From Niastella yeongjuensis (GTDB lineage: Bacteria; Bacteroidota; Bacteroidia; Chitinophagales; Chitinophagaceae), in NCBI RefSeq assembly GCF_900110245.1, contig NZ_FOCZ01000002.1, positions 558,001-622,000 of the forward strand: 64,000 bases of DNA, given 5' to 3'. A model generated the notes under the pieces. That model saw nothing but the letters and a program-made list of their open reading frames with translations, did not search any database and was not told the origin of the DNA. How positions within the stretch are numbered: position 1 is the first letter of the stretch; each line of letters opens with the position of its first letter. This document shows, piece by piece, positions 1 to 9,129 of this stretch. The translations under genes were made by a program, and so were the position numbers.

Positions 1-294
1 GTAGCGGACCTCAAAAACAATGATATTGTTATTGTGAACGGTGTAGTACCAGGTTTCTTTAAGCGGTTCATCTTTCCGTAGAATTTTATTGAGGTAGAAA
101 GTGCGTTGCGATTTCAGGGAAAGGCTGTCTGTTTCATGGATCACCTGATCGATATTCGTTCGCCAGTCATACCTGTTTTGGGTAAACGAAGATGAGGAAA
201 TAGCCAGCGCAACAATGGTCATAAGCATTGTTACAGGCAGTCCGATTGGTTGGTGCGGACGGCGGAAGGTTGCTATCGCTGCCGAGACTCTCAT
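1..294 (-). CDS. Partial exported protein, unknown function (3' end outside window)
   Basis: An open frame on the minus strand runs from an ATG at 292-294 to base 1 without a stop (98 codons), so only the N-terminal part is here. The start is basic, followed by a hydrophobic stretch (LPVTMLMTIVALAISSSS) that reads as a signal peptide or membrane anchor. The mature part is polar and aromatic-rich (RYDWRTNIDQVIHETDS, KETWYYTV). No family was recognised. It points the same way as the PorP/PKD genes but lies 500 bp downstream of them, so co-transcription is not evident. An alternative start is the Met at codon 23 or 25. Confidence 0.6.
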   Translation of the reverse strand, partial: MRVSAAIATFRRPHQPIGLPVTMLMTIVALAISSSSFTQNRYDWRTNIDQVIHETDSLSLKSQRTFYLNKILRKDEPLKETWYYTVHNNNIIVFEVRY

Positions 295-806
295 GTTTAT
301 TAAATTTAAGATTTTATCAGCGAATTATAAATTCCGGATAACAAAAAAAACTGCATGTGGATTAGTTTTCCAGGGAGGAAGGAAAAGCGGTAGCGGAGCT
401 GGCACTAACAGGAGGTAAGGAGCAGTCAGTAATCAAAGCAGCGATGTATAACTTTATAACAATAAGCGTACCCGACTCACGGGTTTGTAACCTTTTACCG
501 TTACAGATCTTTATTAATTTCAACAAACGTTTGCCTCTTTGTTTTGTTCAACAGCGTATTGTTTTTATTCAAAATGTTCTAAATCATTGTTGCTTAATTC
601 GTATTCTAAATCACCACAGCATGGTTCTGAAAAAGCCAACTGCTTCAGCCTGTATGCCCGTCTTTACATTATTCGTAAAAGCGCAATCAGACGTTGCCTT
701 AATGCTATCGAAATATTGACCAGCAAACAGCCTGCTGTTGTTAAAATAGTACCAGGCCAACTGGTTATTCATAACTGTGCGGTGGTTTTTACCGTAGCCC
801 AATAAA
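295..806. other. Gene-poor gap downstream of the PorP/SprF gene
   Basis: About 510 bp with no convincing gene. A 63-codon minus-strand frame (611-802, TTG start) begins four bases after the PorP stop and has fairly protein-like composition (AWYYFNNSRLFAGQYFDS). It has no recognisable domain or ATG start and could be a decayed gene remnant. No clear terminator hairpin or repeat was seen. Confidence 0.4.
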
Positions 807-1850
807 CTAAAATTTAGGACATAACATTTTGTACTCGCTGCTGTTATCGTGGTGCAAAAAGCCTATGTAACAAAGTGATATTTCAAACCCGCCCCGGCCC
901 ATGCTTACTGTTTTCAGCTGCGATATATTTACATCATAACTCAGGGCAGTAGACAGGTGTCCCCAGTCTATTTTCAGTACCGGCACCAGGGCGTCTTTCC
1001 AGCGAAGGAATAAACCTGCGCTCAAAGTATAGGTAGGGTTGTTGTCGAGGTCGTAGCCCAGTTTATAAGAATACAAGGCACCGCCAATGGTTTCCGTATT
1101 GTTACCCTGTATAGAGTGATCGGCCTGTAGGGTAAGGGAAGAAACATCATCCACACTCCACTTAACCCCAATAGAGGCAACATATTTGGGATTCAGTTCA
1201 ATACTGTAATTGTGGTAAAACGTGTTTTTGGGCCGGTTCAAATGGTGGTAGGCAAATCCGATGAACATGCTGTTTTCCTGATCGGGGCCAAAGGTGGTAT
1301 TAAAGCTCATACCCACACTGGCGTCCCAGGTAGCATAATTGGGCGATAGCATAGTTTCCCCGTTAGGTAAAGTGGCATCGTACCCGCCACCCGTATACTG
1401 GTTATCGGTGGTGATCTTGGTAATATCGATGCTTTTGCGTATCAGTCCGCCCATAAAACCCAGCGACAGGTACATGGTTTTTTCATCGCTCAACGATTTG
1501 TGGTAGTTGAGGGCTGGCAGGATCTGCGTGGTAGTTAACCCCACAGTACCGGCTTTGTCAAATACGGCCTGCAAACCGGTAGTCATAAAATCATTACCGG
1601 TACCCATGTGGAATTTATATTCCGCGTTCAGCGAACCGGTTCTATAGGCATTGGTAATGCTGTTCCATTGATCGCGATAAACGCCCTGAATGCGATAATC
1701 CCCGGTGTATATGCCGGCCAGCGAGGGGTTGCGCAACAGAGGTGCCTCGAAAAATTGAGAAAAATGTATATCCTGTGCTTTTGCGTTCAGCAGGGAAAGC
1801 AGCAGGGTTAAGCCGGCAATGGATCGTTTAATACTTCGGCCGGTGATCAT
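807..1850 (-). CDS. PorP/SprF family outer-membrane protein
   Basis: 347 aa, ATG start, signal peptide ending near AKAQD. The family hallmark QDIHFSQFFEAPLLRNPSLAG follows directly, then alternating hydrophobic/polar segments and frequent aromatic ends as in a beta-barrel. PorP/SprF proteins sit in the outer membrane and accompany type IX secretion cargo; SprF of Flavobacterium is needed for surface display of SprB (established for that family). The gene lies 30 bp downstream of the 15-PKD protein on the same strand, so the two probably form one operon, with this protein helping to export or anchor its neighbour (inference). Length is normal for the family. Family assignment is secure; the specific partner is inferred from position. 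Confidence 0.92.
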   Translation of the reverse strand: MITGRSIKRSIAGLTLLLSLLNAKAQDIHFSQFFEAPLLRNPSLAGIYTGDYRIQGVYRDQWNSITNAYRTGSLNAEYKFHMGTGNDFMTTGLQAVFDKAGTVGLTTTQILPALNYHKSLSDEKTMYLSLGFMGGLIRKSIDITKITTDNQYTGGGYDATLPNGETMLSPNYATWDASVGMSFNTTFGPDQENSMFIGFAYHHLNRPKNTFYHNYSIELNPKYVASIGVKWSVDDVSSLTLQADHSIQGNNTETIGGALYSYKLGYDLDNNPTYTLSAGLFLRWKDALVPVLKIDWGHLSTALSYDVNISQLKTVSMGRGGFEISLCYIGFLHHDNSSEYKMLCPKF

Positions 1851-1880
1851 GGTTGGGTTATTTAATGTTAAATACTTTAA

Positions 1881-4800
1881 TTACCGCACCAATGCCACAT
1901 TGCCTTTTACGGGAACAATGGCATTGTTTTCACACACAAATTCTATGATATATACATATACATCGGCGCTGGCAGGTTTACCTTTATAGAAGCCATCCCA
2001 ACCGCCGGAAGGGGTACGGTCATTAGCCTGGAAATTCATTTTTTCAAACACCATCTCGCCCCAGCGGTTAAAGATGCGCATGCTGTTCACCCGGGCCAAG
2101 CCAATGCCCCGTGGTGCAAAAACGTCGTTCACGCCATCTCCATTTGGTGAAAAGGTATTGGGAACAAAATAGTTCAGCCCGCTGCACACAACAGTTACTG
2201 TAACTCCCCCTCTTGCTGTACAACCGTATTGGTCTTTTACCTGCACCAAATAGGTAGTGGTGGTTTTAGGATTGGCATAGGGCGTTGGGCAATCAGTACA
2301 ACTCAGGTTTTTATCCGGCGTCCAGTTGTAGCTAACTACTTCCGGGCCATAAGTGACCGGCAATGTGATGCCTGTTGTTACAGGAATAACCGGATTTTCA
2401 ACCACTGTAAGAGCAGGTGTAGGCGGCACGTACAGGGATTTACTGGTGGTATCGCTGCAACCGAGCGAGTTGCTGGCTTGCAGTTTAACTGTATAATTTC
2501 CGCTTTCCTTATATGAGAGCGATACGTTTGGGGTAGTAGGCGAATTGTTATTGCCAAGGTCCCATTGCCAGGTAATAGCGGTATCAGGCACGGTGAGCTT
2601 ACCCTCCAGGTTCATGGTAACATTCAAACAGGCAATACTATCGCCTATAATGTATGGATCCGGCGTGCGCAATACCCTTATGAAATCGGAAATGGTTTTA
2701 CTGCACCCTTGTTGGGTAGTAACAGATTGGGAAACTGTATACAGCCCCGGTTGCTGATACTTGTGAGAAGGATCACTCACGGAAGTGGTGGGGGTGCCAT
2801 CCCCAAAATCCCATGTCCGGCTTACGACCGGGTCGTTGCCAATAGTATAATTGGTAAAGTTAACAGTACCTGAATCGCAGAATTTTTTATTGTCCGTTGC
2901 AAAGAAAGGATCAGCGCCGATCACTTTAATAGTGGAGCCCCCACCAACACCGGCTATACATCCTTGTTTATCGGTATACTGCAATATCGGATAGTAAAAT
3001 GCCGGTGACCCGTAAAAATGCTGATAGGTTAAGGCCATGGAGGTGTCTATAACGCCGTCTCCAAATGCAAGTGAAAAGGGAAGATCGGGTATAACATCGA
3101 TCGAAAAGTCGACGAGTAATTCATTACAGGCTTCCAGCGGACCGTAGGTAAGGGTTGTTTTAGTGCCGGGATTTATTACATGCACATTACTACTGGCCGA
3201 GTCTTTACATCCGCCATAGCCATATACATAAAGTTTAGCCGTAAAATCACCATAGGCGTTATAAAAATGGGTGGGGCTCATCAATGTAGAGGTAGCACCA
3301 TCCCCGAAATCCCATGCCAGTGAATCATAATTCTGTGCCTGTGAGGTAAACTTGGTTTCAATGGGCGGACAAATGGTCAACGTGTCTTCGATGCCGAAAG
3401 CGGTAACTGGTTTTAAGGTTGTGATATAATTGTTGCGGGTTACGGAATCTTTACACCCGCCACGATCGGTTACCACCAGCTTCACGTTATAACTGGCATT
3501 GTCGCCGCCATACCTGAGAACGGGATCTTTAACCGTAGAGGTGCTGCCATTGCCAAAGTCCCACAGGTAGGTAAGCTGTTTACCGAAAGTGGAATCGGCC
3601 AAATGAATATCCGACGAAGGACAGATTGTCGTATAATCGGAGTTAAACCACGGCTCAAGTGTTGAAATGAAAATGGTGTCCGGCAACTTATAAGTACTTG
3701 TGCAACCCATATTATCTGTTACAGTCAACTGCGGTATAAATTCACCGGTGTCTGTATACGAATGTGAATAGGGCGTAGTGCTAAACGTTTGGGTTTTGCC
3801 ATCACCAAAATCGAATGCCCAGCTTTTTAACGGGCTGCCTACGCTGCTCAGCGTGGAATGATCATTAAACGTAATGATAGCATCCTTACAACCACCGGGC
3901 AATGCCGCTGTGAAGTTAGCTGTGGGGCTAACTACGGTTACCGCATTACTCACTTCTTTGGTATTGATACATCCGTTGATGTCGGTAATGGTGAGGCCAA
4001 TACTATGTTGGCCATTTGTAGTAATGTTAGCCGTATAGGAAGGGCCGCCTGCAACTAAGGGGCCTCCATCGATCTGCCATTCGTATTTGGCAATGTTTTT
4101 TGGGTTGTTGGTAGAATTGATCGCAAAATTGAAACCCCGGCATACGTTTGGCGCAACGGTGAAATCGGCCAGTTCTTTTACCAGTTTAACCACTGTTGCA
4201 AACTGACTGGTGCATCCATTCTGTGTTACAGTGAGGGTGACGGGATAGTCCTGGTTAAACGCCGGGAACATATAGGAGGGGCTTTGAGCAGTTGAAGTGC
4301 CGGGCACGGGGCCGCCAAATGACCACGAATAGCTTGCCGGTTTAGATGGATCTGGATCAACAGATGAAGAATCTTTAAATGTTACTGTCAGATCACCGCA
4401 GGTAAATATAGGTCTGAACCTGGCAATTGGTGGTTTTATATGAACAGTTTTACTGAACGCGGTTGCAGAGGGACAGCGGTTGTTGAAAGCAATTAACTGA
4501 ACGATAAATGTTCCTGAATCTACATAGAGGTGTGTAGGATTCTGTTCATCGGAAGAGGTTTTGTCGCCGAAGTCCCATGCCCAGCCATTTACATCCTGTG
4601 ACGGCGTTGATTGATCGGTAAAAATGATTGGTTCCGAAGCGCAGGCATCGGTATTCGACATGTTGAAGCTGGCTGTTGGCGGCGTTCCTACCTGCACACC
4701 GTCAGATTCCGTGTCTGTTGCCGTACAACCTCCGGTGGTAGTAATGGTTAATTTAACCGGATATTTGCCAGTTTTCGTATACAGGTGCGGTGGATTTGGG

Positions 4801-6275
4801 TTAGCGCTGGTGATCACCGTACCATCGCCAAAATCCCAGGAGTAAGAAACTATCCCATCTACCGAACTTACGTTGGCAGAAGGCGTGTAATTATAAGGGA
4901 CACACCCACCGGCTTTTCCGCTCGTGATCTCTACGGTAGGAGCTACGATTTGTACAATGGCTGGTTTGGTGACCTTTCCTTCACATCCTTTGTTATCTGT
5001 GAAAACAGCCGTTACATTGAAATTGCCAGCTGAATTATATTGATGGGTAGCAGGGGAGCCGGTTCCTGTGCTGCCGTCGCCAAATTCCCACGCCCATTTT
5101 GTATTAGGCGCAGGAGAAGCATCCTGAAAGGTTACACTCAATGGTGGTTTACAGGCCGCTCCGTTAGCAACCGTAAAATTGATCGTGGGAGAAGGCGCCA
5201 CATACACTTTTTTGGTGGCTGAATCTTTACATGTAGGATAATTATTGTACAATTTTACTGTGTAGTCACCGGTTGCAGGGTATACTGTACTGCCATTGAC
5301 GGTGGTTGATTGCTGGCCATTGCCAAATTCCCACAAAGTCTTTTGCGGGGTCACTGATGAACTATTGACAAAAGAAATAGTTGCGTTTTGGCAAAGGGTA
5401 TCGGGCACTCCAATTGAAGTAGAAGGTCCCGTAAATGTGACCGGTTTGGTAACTGTGCCTGAACAGCCGAACTCACTGGTGGCCGTAAGCGTTACATTGT
5501 AAGTGCCGGCAGCATAGGTAGCGGATGGGGTGCTGGCGGTAGACGTAGTGCCATTACCCAGGTCCCACTGAAAGGTCATATTTCCCGGCCCACTCGATTG
5601 ATTAATGAAATTGATGTTATAGGGAGCCTGACAGGTTGCCGCTTTCCCATTGTCAAAAGCCGCTTTAACACCCGACACAATACGGATATAACGGCCAGCA
5701 GTCGCCGTATTTTTACAACCCGAGCTGCTGGTAACAGTGAGGCTGACGTTATAAAAACCAACATTGCTATAAGAATGCGTGGGGTTTGGGTCGGTGCTGG
5801 TACTACCATCACCAAAATCCCATTGCCAGGATACAATACTGCCTCCGGGAACAGTACTGCGATCTGAAAACTGGATGTTTACCGGAACGCAACCTGTGGT
5901 AAGGTTGCTGGTAAATTGTGCCGAAGGAGAGGGATAAACTGTAACATATGCGTTTTTTGTGATGCCGTTGGTACCATCGTTGTTGCGAACTACCAACCTT
6001 ACTGTATAAGTGCCGGGTTGGTCAAAACTTATTACGGGGTTTTGTACATTGGAAAGAGAGCCATTGCCAAAATCCCAATTCCAGTAAAGGGGATTCCCGG
6101 TAGTAAGGTCTTTAAAGTACACAACCAAAGGCGCGCAACCCGATGTTGCCGATGAAGTAAAGTCTGGTACCATTTGTTGTGCAAAAGCGCGCAGGGAAAA
6201 TAAAAATGCCAATGATAAACAAAGCCAGGTTCTTAATAGAAAAAGCCGGTTTACAAAAGAAAACCGAACCGGCAT
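1881..6275 (-). CDS. Giant PKD-repeat surface protein with gliding-motility-type C-terminal (T9SS type B) domain
   Basis: 1464 aa from the ATG at 6273-6275, giving a signal peptide MPVRFSFVNRLFLLRTWLCL followed by hydrophobic residues ending AFAQ. About 15 PKD-like domains follow at roughly 85-90 residue spacing, each marked by a W-x-F-G-[DN]-G type motif (WNWDFGNGS, WQWDFGDGST, YSWDFGDGT, WAWDFGDKT and so on); most begin with a Cys-containing strand. The last ~95 residues carry the CHU_C / gliding-motility-associated signature FVPNTFSPNGDGVNDVF and IFNRWGEMVFE, a sorting domain for type IX secretion. The frame extends further upstream to a TTG at 6321-6323, but a -7 box at 6305-6312 lies inside that extension, which supports the ATG. 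Probable adhesin or motility-surface protein; it pairs with the PorP/SprF gene 30 bp downstream. The ligand is unknown. Confidence 0.9.
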   Translation of the reverse strand: MPVRFSFVNRLFLLRTWLCLSLAFLFSLRAFAQQMVPDFTSSATSGCAPLVVYFKDLTTGNPLYWNWDFGNGSLSNVQNPVISFDQPGTYTVRLVVRNNDGTNGITKNAYVTVYPSPSAQFTSNLTTGCVPVNIQFSDRSTVPGGSIVSWQWDFGDGSTSTDPNPTHSYSNVGFYNVSLTVTSSSGCKNTATAGRYIRIVSGVKAAFDNGKAATCQAPYNINFINQSSGPGNMTFQWDLGNGTTSTASTPSATYAAGTYNVTLTATSEFGCSGTVTKPVTFTGPSTSIGVPDTLCQNATISFVNSSSVTPQKTLWEFGNGQQSTTVNGSTVYPATGDYTVKLYNNYPTCKDSATKKVYVAPSPTINFTVANGAACKPPLSVTFQDASPAPNTKWAWEFGDGSTGTGSPATHQYNSAGNFNVTAVFTDNKGCEGKVTKPAIVQIVAPTVEITSGKAGGCVPYNYTPSANVSSVDGIVSYSWDFGDGTVITSANPNPPHLYTKTGKYPVKLTITTTGGCTATDTESDGVQVGTPPTASFNMSNTDACASEPIIFTDQSTPSQDVNGWAWDFGDKTSSDEQNPTHLYVDSGTFIVQLIAFNNRCPSATAFSKTVHIKPPIARFRPIFTCGDLTVTFKDSSSVDPDPSKPASYSWSFGGPVPGTSTAQSPSYMFPAFNQDYPVTLTVTQNGCTSQFATVVKLVKELADFTVAPNVCRGFNFAINSTNNPKNIAKYEWQIDGGPLVAGGPSYTANITTNGQHSIGLTITDINGCINTKEVSNAVTVVSPTANFTAALPGGCKDAIITFNDHSTLSSVGSPLKSWAFDFGDGKTQTFSTTPYSHSYTDTGEFIPQLTVTDNMGCTSTYKLPDTIFISTLEPWFNSDYTTICPSSDIHLADSTFGKQLTYLWDFGNGSTSTVKDPVLRYGGDNASYNVKLVVTDRGGCKDSVTRNNYITTLKPVTAFGIEDTLTICPPIETKFTSQAQNYDSLAWDFGDGATSTLMSPTHFYNAYGDFTAKLYVYGYGGCKDSASSNVHVINPGTKTTLTYGPLEACNELLVDFSIDVIPDLPFSLAFGDGVIDTSMALTYQHFYGSPAFYYPILQYTDKQGCIAGVGGGSTIKVIGADPFFATDNKKFCDSGTVNFTNYTIGNDPVVSRTWDFGDGTPTTSVSDPSHKYQQPGLYTVSQSVTTQQGCSKTISDFIRVLRTPDPYIIGDSIACLNVTMNLEGKLTVPDTAITWQWDLGNNNSPTTPNVSLSYKESGNYTVKLQASNSLGCSDTTSKSLYVPPTPALTVVENPVIPVTTGITLPVTYGPEVVSYNWTPDKNLSCTDCPTPYANPKTTTTYLVQVKDQYGCTARGGVTVTVVCSGLNYFVPNTFSPNGDGVNDVFAPRGIGLARVNSMRIFNRWGEMVFEKMNFQANDRTPSGGWDGFYKGKPASADVYVYIIEFVCENNAIVPVKGNVALVR

Positions 6276-6304
6276 AAGTAGCCGGTTTCCACAAGGTGCC
6301 AGTG

Positions 6305-6312
6305 CAAATTTA
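6305..6312 (-). promoter_or_regulatory. Candidate -7 box for the PKD protein gene
   Basis: The minus strand reads TAAATTTG, an exact match to the Bacteroidota -7 consensus TAnnTTTG, 30 bases before the ATG at 6275. No good -33 TTTG was seen at the usual distance, so this is a moderate call. Confidence 0.45.
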
Positions 6313-6323
6313 CTCAAGTGCAA

Positions 6324-6685
6324 AACTGTTTTATGGTTTATAGGCAGTTATTCCCCTCTTCTGTACGAAAATGACCAAATCAATGCAAACCATGTTCCCG
6401 GTAAATTATATTTCAAACAGTAAAACATAATTTAACTACAGGTGTCTGCATAGCACAAATGACCAGTTCTTAACCAGTTGTGGGCAATGGTTTTGTCAGG
6501 GGTATGCGGATTGTAATTGGAAGTATTAAATAGGATATTTGGGGCTGAAGCCTATCCGTTCAAAAGTTGCCGGTTAATGGGAGGAGTATAGTGGTTAACC
6601 CCGACTTGCCGGGGCAAGTGTTGTTGCGTCAACTTATTTGTACGAGAAAAGAACAAGCCTCGTTGGGATAAAGTTCTTTCCGGAT
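6324..6685. other. Intergenic gap with a CCCCGAC/GCCGGGG hairpin
   Basis: No gene is seen between the PKD gene and the small lipoprotein. At 6599-6614 CCCCGAC-TT-GCCGGGG forms a compact stem with one A/C mismatch and a two-base loop. It lies downstream of the lipoprotein gene and belongs to a family of similar hairpins in this window (20508, 21393, 38693, 57319). The rest is unremarkable AT-rich sequence. Confidence 0.45.
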
Positions 6686-7102
6686 CTATTTTTTGCGTAA
6701 TATCAAAAGCCTGGTTCCGTCAGTTGTTTGCATTTCTGCCTTCACATAATCCCAGTCACTGTCTTTGATCTTCCACAGTCCGTTTAATTTTTTCAACGGA
6801 TCAACAGCGGTTGGAAAATCGGCTGTTATGGTGTAATCAGTGACATTGGGCTTCCAGGTGCCGTCAGTACTGCTACTGTTTGCAGTACCAGTTAAAGTTC
6901 CATCTTCATTAAATTTGAAACGATAGTCTAAAAACTGGCTTGAAAGATTGTTGGTGCCTTCAAAGTACTGTTCTACGATCCATTCCCCATGAGTAATGGC
7001 ATCCATCACCAGGTCCTGCACTTTTTTCTCAATTGCTTTTTTGCAGGACGTGGATAACAGGGCAAGGCAACCCACCAAGATCAGAGGTTTTAATAGCTTC
7101 AT
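6686..7102 (-). CDS. Small lipoprotein, lipocalin-like
   Basis: 138 aa. The N-terminus has a lipoprotein signal with lipobox LSTSC (Cys about residue 20) followed by KKA. The rest resembles the lipocalin-like family common in Bacteroidota: GEWIVEQYFEGTNN, FKFNEDGTLTG, a TDGTWK turn, a second hydrophobic strand and a final RLLILRKK. Such proteins are small beta-barrels of unknown ligand on the periplasmic side or the cell surface. It is monocistronic in appearance; the M32 peptidase gene lies 36 bp upstream on the same strand and could be co-transcribed. Function unknown. Confidence 0.7.
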   Translation of the reverse strand: MKLLKPLILVGCLALLSTSCKKAIEKKVQDLVMDAITHGEWIVEQYFEGTNNLSSQFLDYRFKFNEDGTLTGTANSSSTDGTWKPNVTDYTITADFPTAVDPLKKLNGLWKIKDSDWDYVKAEMQTTDGTRLLILRKK

Positions 7103-7138
7103 AGTTCAGACTTCAGACGTCGGCAACAGATTCAGATA

Positions 7139-8647
7139 TTAAAAATTATAAATATCTTTGTATTTTCCAAGTAAGTAGCCTGTAAAATATTCAATATTCA
7201 GGGTTTCTCCGCATATATCTTTGCACAACTCCTCACTCGTAAAGCGCCGTCCTTTCTGGTGTACCGCATTGCGTAACCACTGCAGCAGAGGGGTTGTATT
7301 CCCTTGTTTTATAAGTCCGTTTAAGTCTGTAATTGACTGATTTGCATAAGAGTAGAACTGTGCGGCGTAATAGCTGCCCAGGCTGTAAGTGGGGAAATAG
7401 CCAAAGCTGCCATGGCTCCAGTGCACGTCTTGCAGGCAGCCCTGTTTGTCGCCCGGTACTTTTACCCCCATAAGTGTAAGATATTGCTCATTCCAGTAAC
7501 CGGGGATGTCTTTTACATTCATGGCACCGCCGATCAACAGTTTTTCCAGCTCATACCTGATCATAATATGAAAATGATAGGTAAGTTCGTCTGCCTCGGT
7601 GCGTATCAGCGACGGTTCCACTTTATTAATGCCTTTGTAGAATTGCTCCAGGGATACCCGGCCCAGCTGTTCGGGAAAATACGTTTGTAATACCGGCAAC
7701 CAGCGTTCGCAAAAAGCACGGCTGCGGCCCACATGGTTTTCCCATAAACGCGATTGGGATTCATGAATAGTATAGGAGGCGGGCTCACCCAGCGGTAATC
7801 CATATTCGGTTAGTGGCAAACCCTGTTCGTACAGGGCGTGGCCTGCTTCATGAATACAGCTCCACACCATATTGCTCAGGTCATTTTCATCTATACGCGT
7901 AGTAATACGAACGTCCTTACTGTTGAAATTGGTGGTGAAGGGATGTTCAGAAATATCCTGGCGGCCGGCTTCCATATCGTATCCCAGTTCTTTAACCACC
8001 TGCAGGCCAAACTGCCACTGTTTGTCCTTGTTGTAATGCTGGCGTAAAAAGCTGTCATCTGCCACGGGCTGACTGGCAATTTTCCCCAGCAGCTCTTTTA
8101 ACGGCTGCTGAATGGCCGAAAACACCCCATCGAGCAATTGCACCGTGGCGCCTTTATCGTGATCGTCGAGTAATGCATTATAAGGGTGGTGTTCATAACC
8201 CAGCATATCGGCTTCCTGTTTCTTTAATTCGATAAGGCGGGCCAGGTCATTGGCAAAAAATGAAAAATCATTTGCCTTGCGGGCTTCCATCCAGCTGTGA
8301 AAGCTTTTATTTACTGCCTCGGCCAGTGTACGTACAAAGGAAGAGGGGAATTTTTTTTGTTTGGAGTAATCCTGCCACGTCAGTTCCACATTCCTTTTTT
8401 CATCAGCTGACAATTTATCACCCGCCAACAGCTCCTGTAACAGCGCGCCCAGTTTTTCATCGGTGAAATGTTTATGGGCAATTTCAGAAAGGGTGGCAAT
8501 CTGCTGGCCGCGAATAGGTGCTCCCTTGGGTGGCAAATAAGTTTCCTGGTCCCACTGCAACACAGCAGAGGCGTAGCGCAGATCGGCGATCGTTTGCATC
8601 TCTTTTATATAATCTTCGTACAGGGATCTGGTAGCTGTATTTGTCAT
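7139..8647 (-). CDS. Carboxypeptidase Taq family (M32) metallocarboxypeptidase
   Basis: 502 aa, the typical M32 length. It starts EDYIKEMQTIADLRYASAVL followed by WDQETYLPPKGAPIRG, the usual N-terminal signature. The zinc motif HEAGH lies near residue 264 in CIHEAGHALYEQGL, followed by the family motifs HESQSRLWEN and IRTEADELTYHFHI. M32 enzymes remove C-terminal residues from peptides with broad specificity in the cytoplasm; no signal peptide is seen here. All metal ligands visible in the family (two His of HEXXH and the downstream Glu in HESQS) are present. The gene is divergent from nrdB across a 480 bp gap containing a palindrome. Confidence 0.95.
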   Translation of the reverse strand: MTNTATRSLYEDYIKEMQTIADLRYASAVLQWDQETYLPPKGAPIRGQQIATLSEIAHKHFTDEKLGALLQELLAGDKLSADEKRNVELTWQDYSKQKKFPSSFVRTLAEAVNKSFHSWMEARKANDFSFFANDLARLIELKKQEADMLGYEHHPYNALLDDHDKGATVQLLDGVFSAIQQPLKELLGKIASQPVADDSFLRQHYNKDKQWQFGLQVVKELGYDMEAGRQDISEHPFTTNFNSKDVRITTRIDENDLSNMVWSCIHEAGHALYEQGLPLTEYGLPLGEPASYTIHESQSRLWENHVGRSRAFCERWLPVLQTYFPEQLGRVSLEQFYKGINKVEPSLIRTEADELTYHFHIMIRYELEKLLIGGAMNVKDIPGYWNEQYLTLMGVKVPGDKQGCLQDVHWSHGSFGYFPTYSLGSYYAAQFYSYANQSITDLNGLIKQGNTTPLLQWLRNAVHQKGRRFTSEELCKDICGETLNIEYFTGYLLGKYKDIYNF

Positions 8648-9129
8648 GCTGAATGAAATTTATAATTAAGTACAGGGTGCGAAAGTCGGTAAATTATGCC
8701 ATACCCAAAAACCACCACTATAATTAAGTATAGTGTGGAAAACGGCAAGTGGAACGTTATTCCCCATACCAGTTCTAACTGGCTCTTTTTCCATCGCTTG
8801 CACGGGTTTGGCCTTATGTGGAACATACCCATTATTCAAATGCGTTTAACATTGAGGTAAAAACTATTAACACCCTGTGAAGAACCTTTTCATTTAGTTT
8901 TTCACAGGACTATTACTTTCGTACAGGTTCTTATTAATAATTTGTTACGGTGCTGACTGAATGACATCATACCAATCAGTCAAGCCAGGAGATCTGCCGG
9001 TAACAAAGTATGTTTGGAACTTTCCCGATAAGGTACCGGCAAATGATTGATGCTTCAGCATTTCAAGTGAAGTTATGGGGTTGTTATCTGCTGTCGTGCC
9101 GCATTTTTAACATTCTAACTACTATAGTC
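8648..9129. promoter_or_regulatory. Divergent intergenic region (M32 peptidase / nrdB) with palindrome
   Basis: A 480 bp gap between divergent genes. The word TATAATTAAGTA occurs at 8661-8672 and again at 8719-8730; the second copy sits in the inverted repeat CACTATA-ATTAAG-TATAGTG at 8716-8735, a possible operator. A weak -7-like box TACTTTCG is at 8914-8921, which would give nrdB a leader of about 200 bases. An open extension of the nrdB frame to 9010 was not accepted because it lacks family similarity. Confidence 0.35.

Noticed and set aside
611-802. 63-codon minus-strand frame right after the PorP/SprF gene
   Set aside because: TTG start, no family match, no ribosome-binding or promoter evidence; perhaps a remnant, but not supportable as a gene.
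9010-9129. N-terminal extension of nrdB
   Set aside because: The extra 40 residues do not look like an R2 N-terminus; the ATG at 9130 fits the family.
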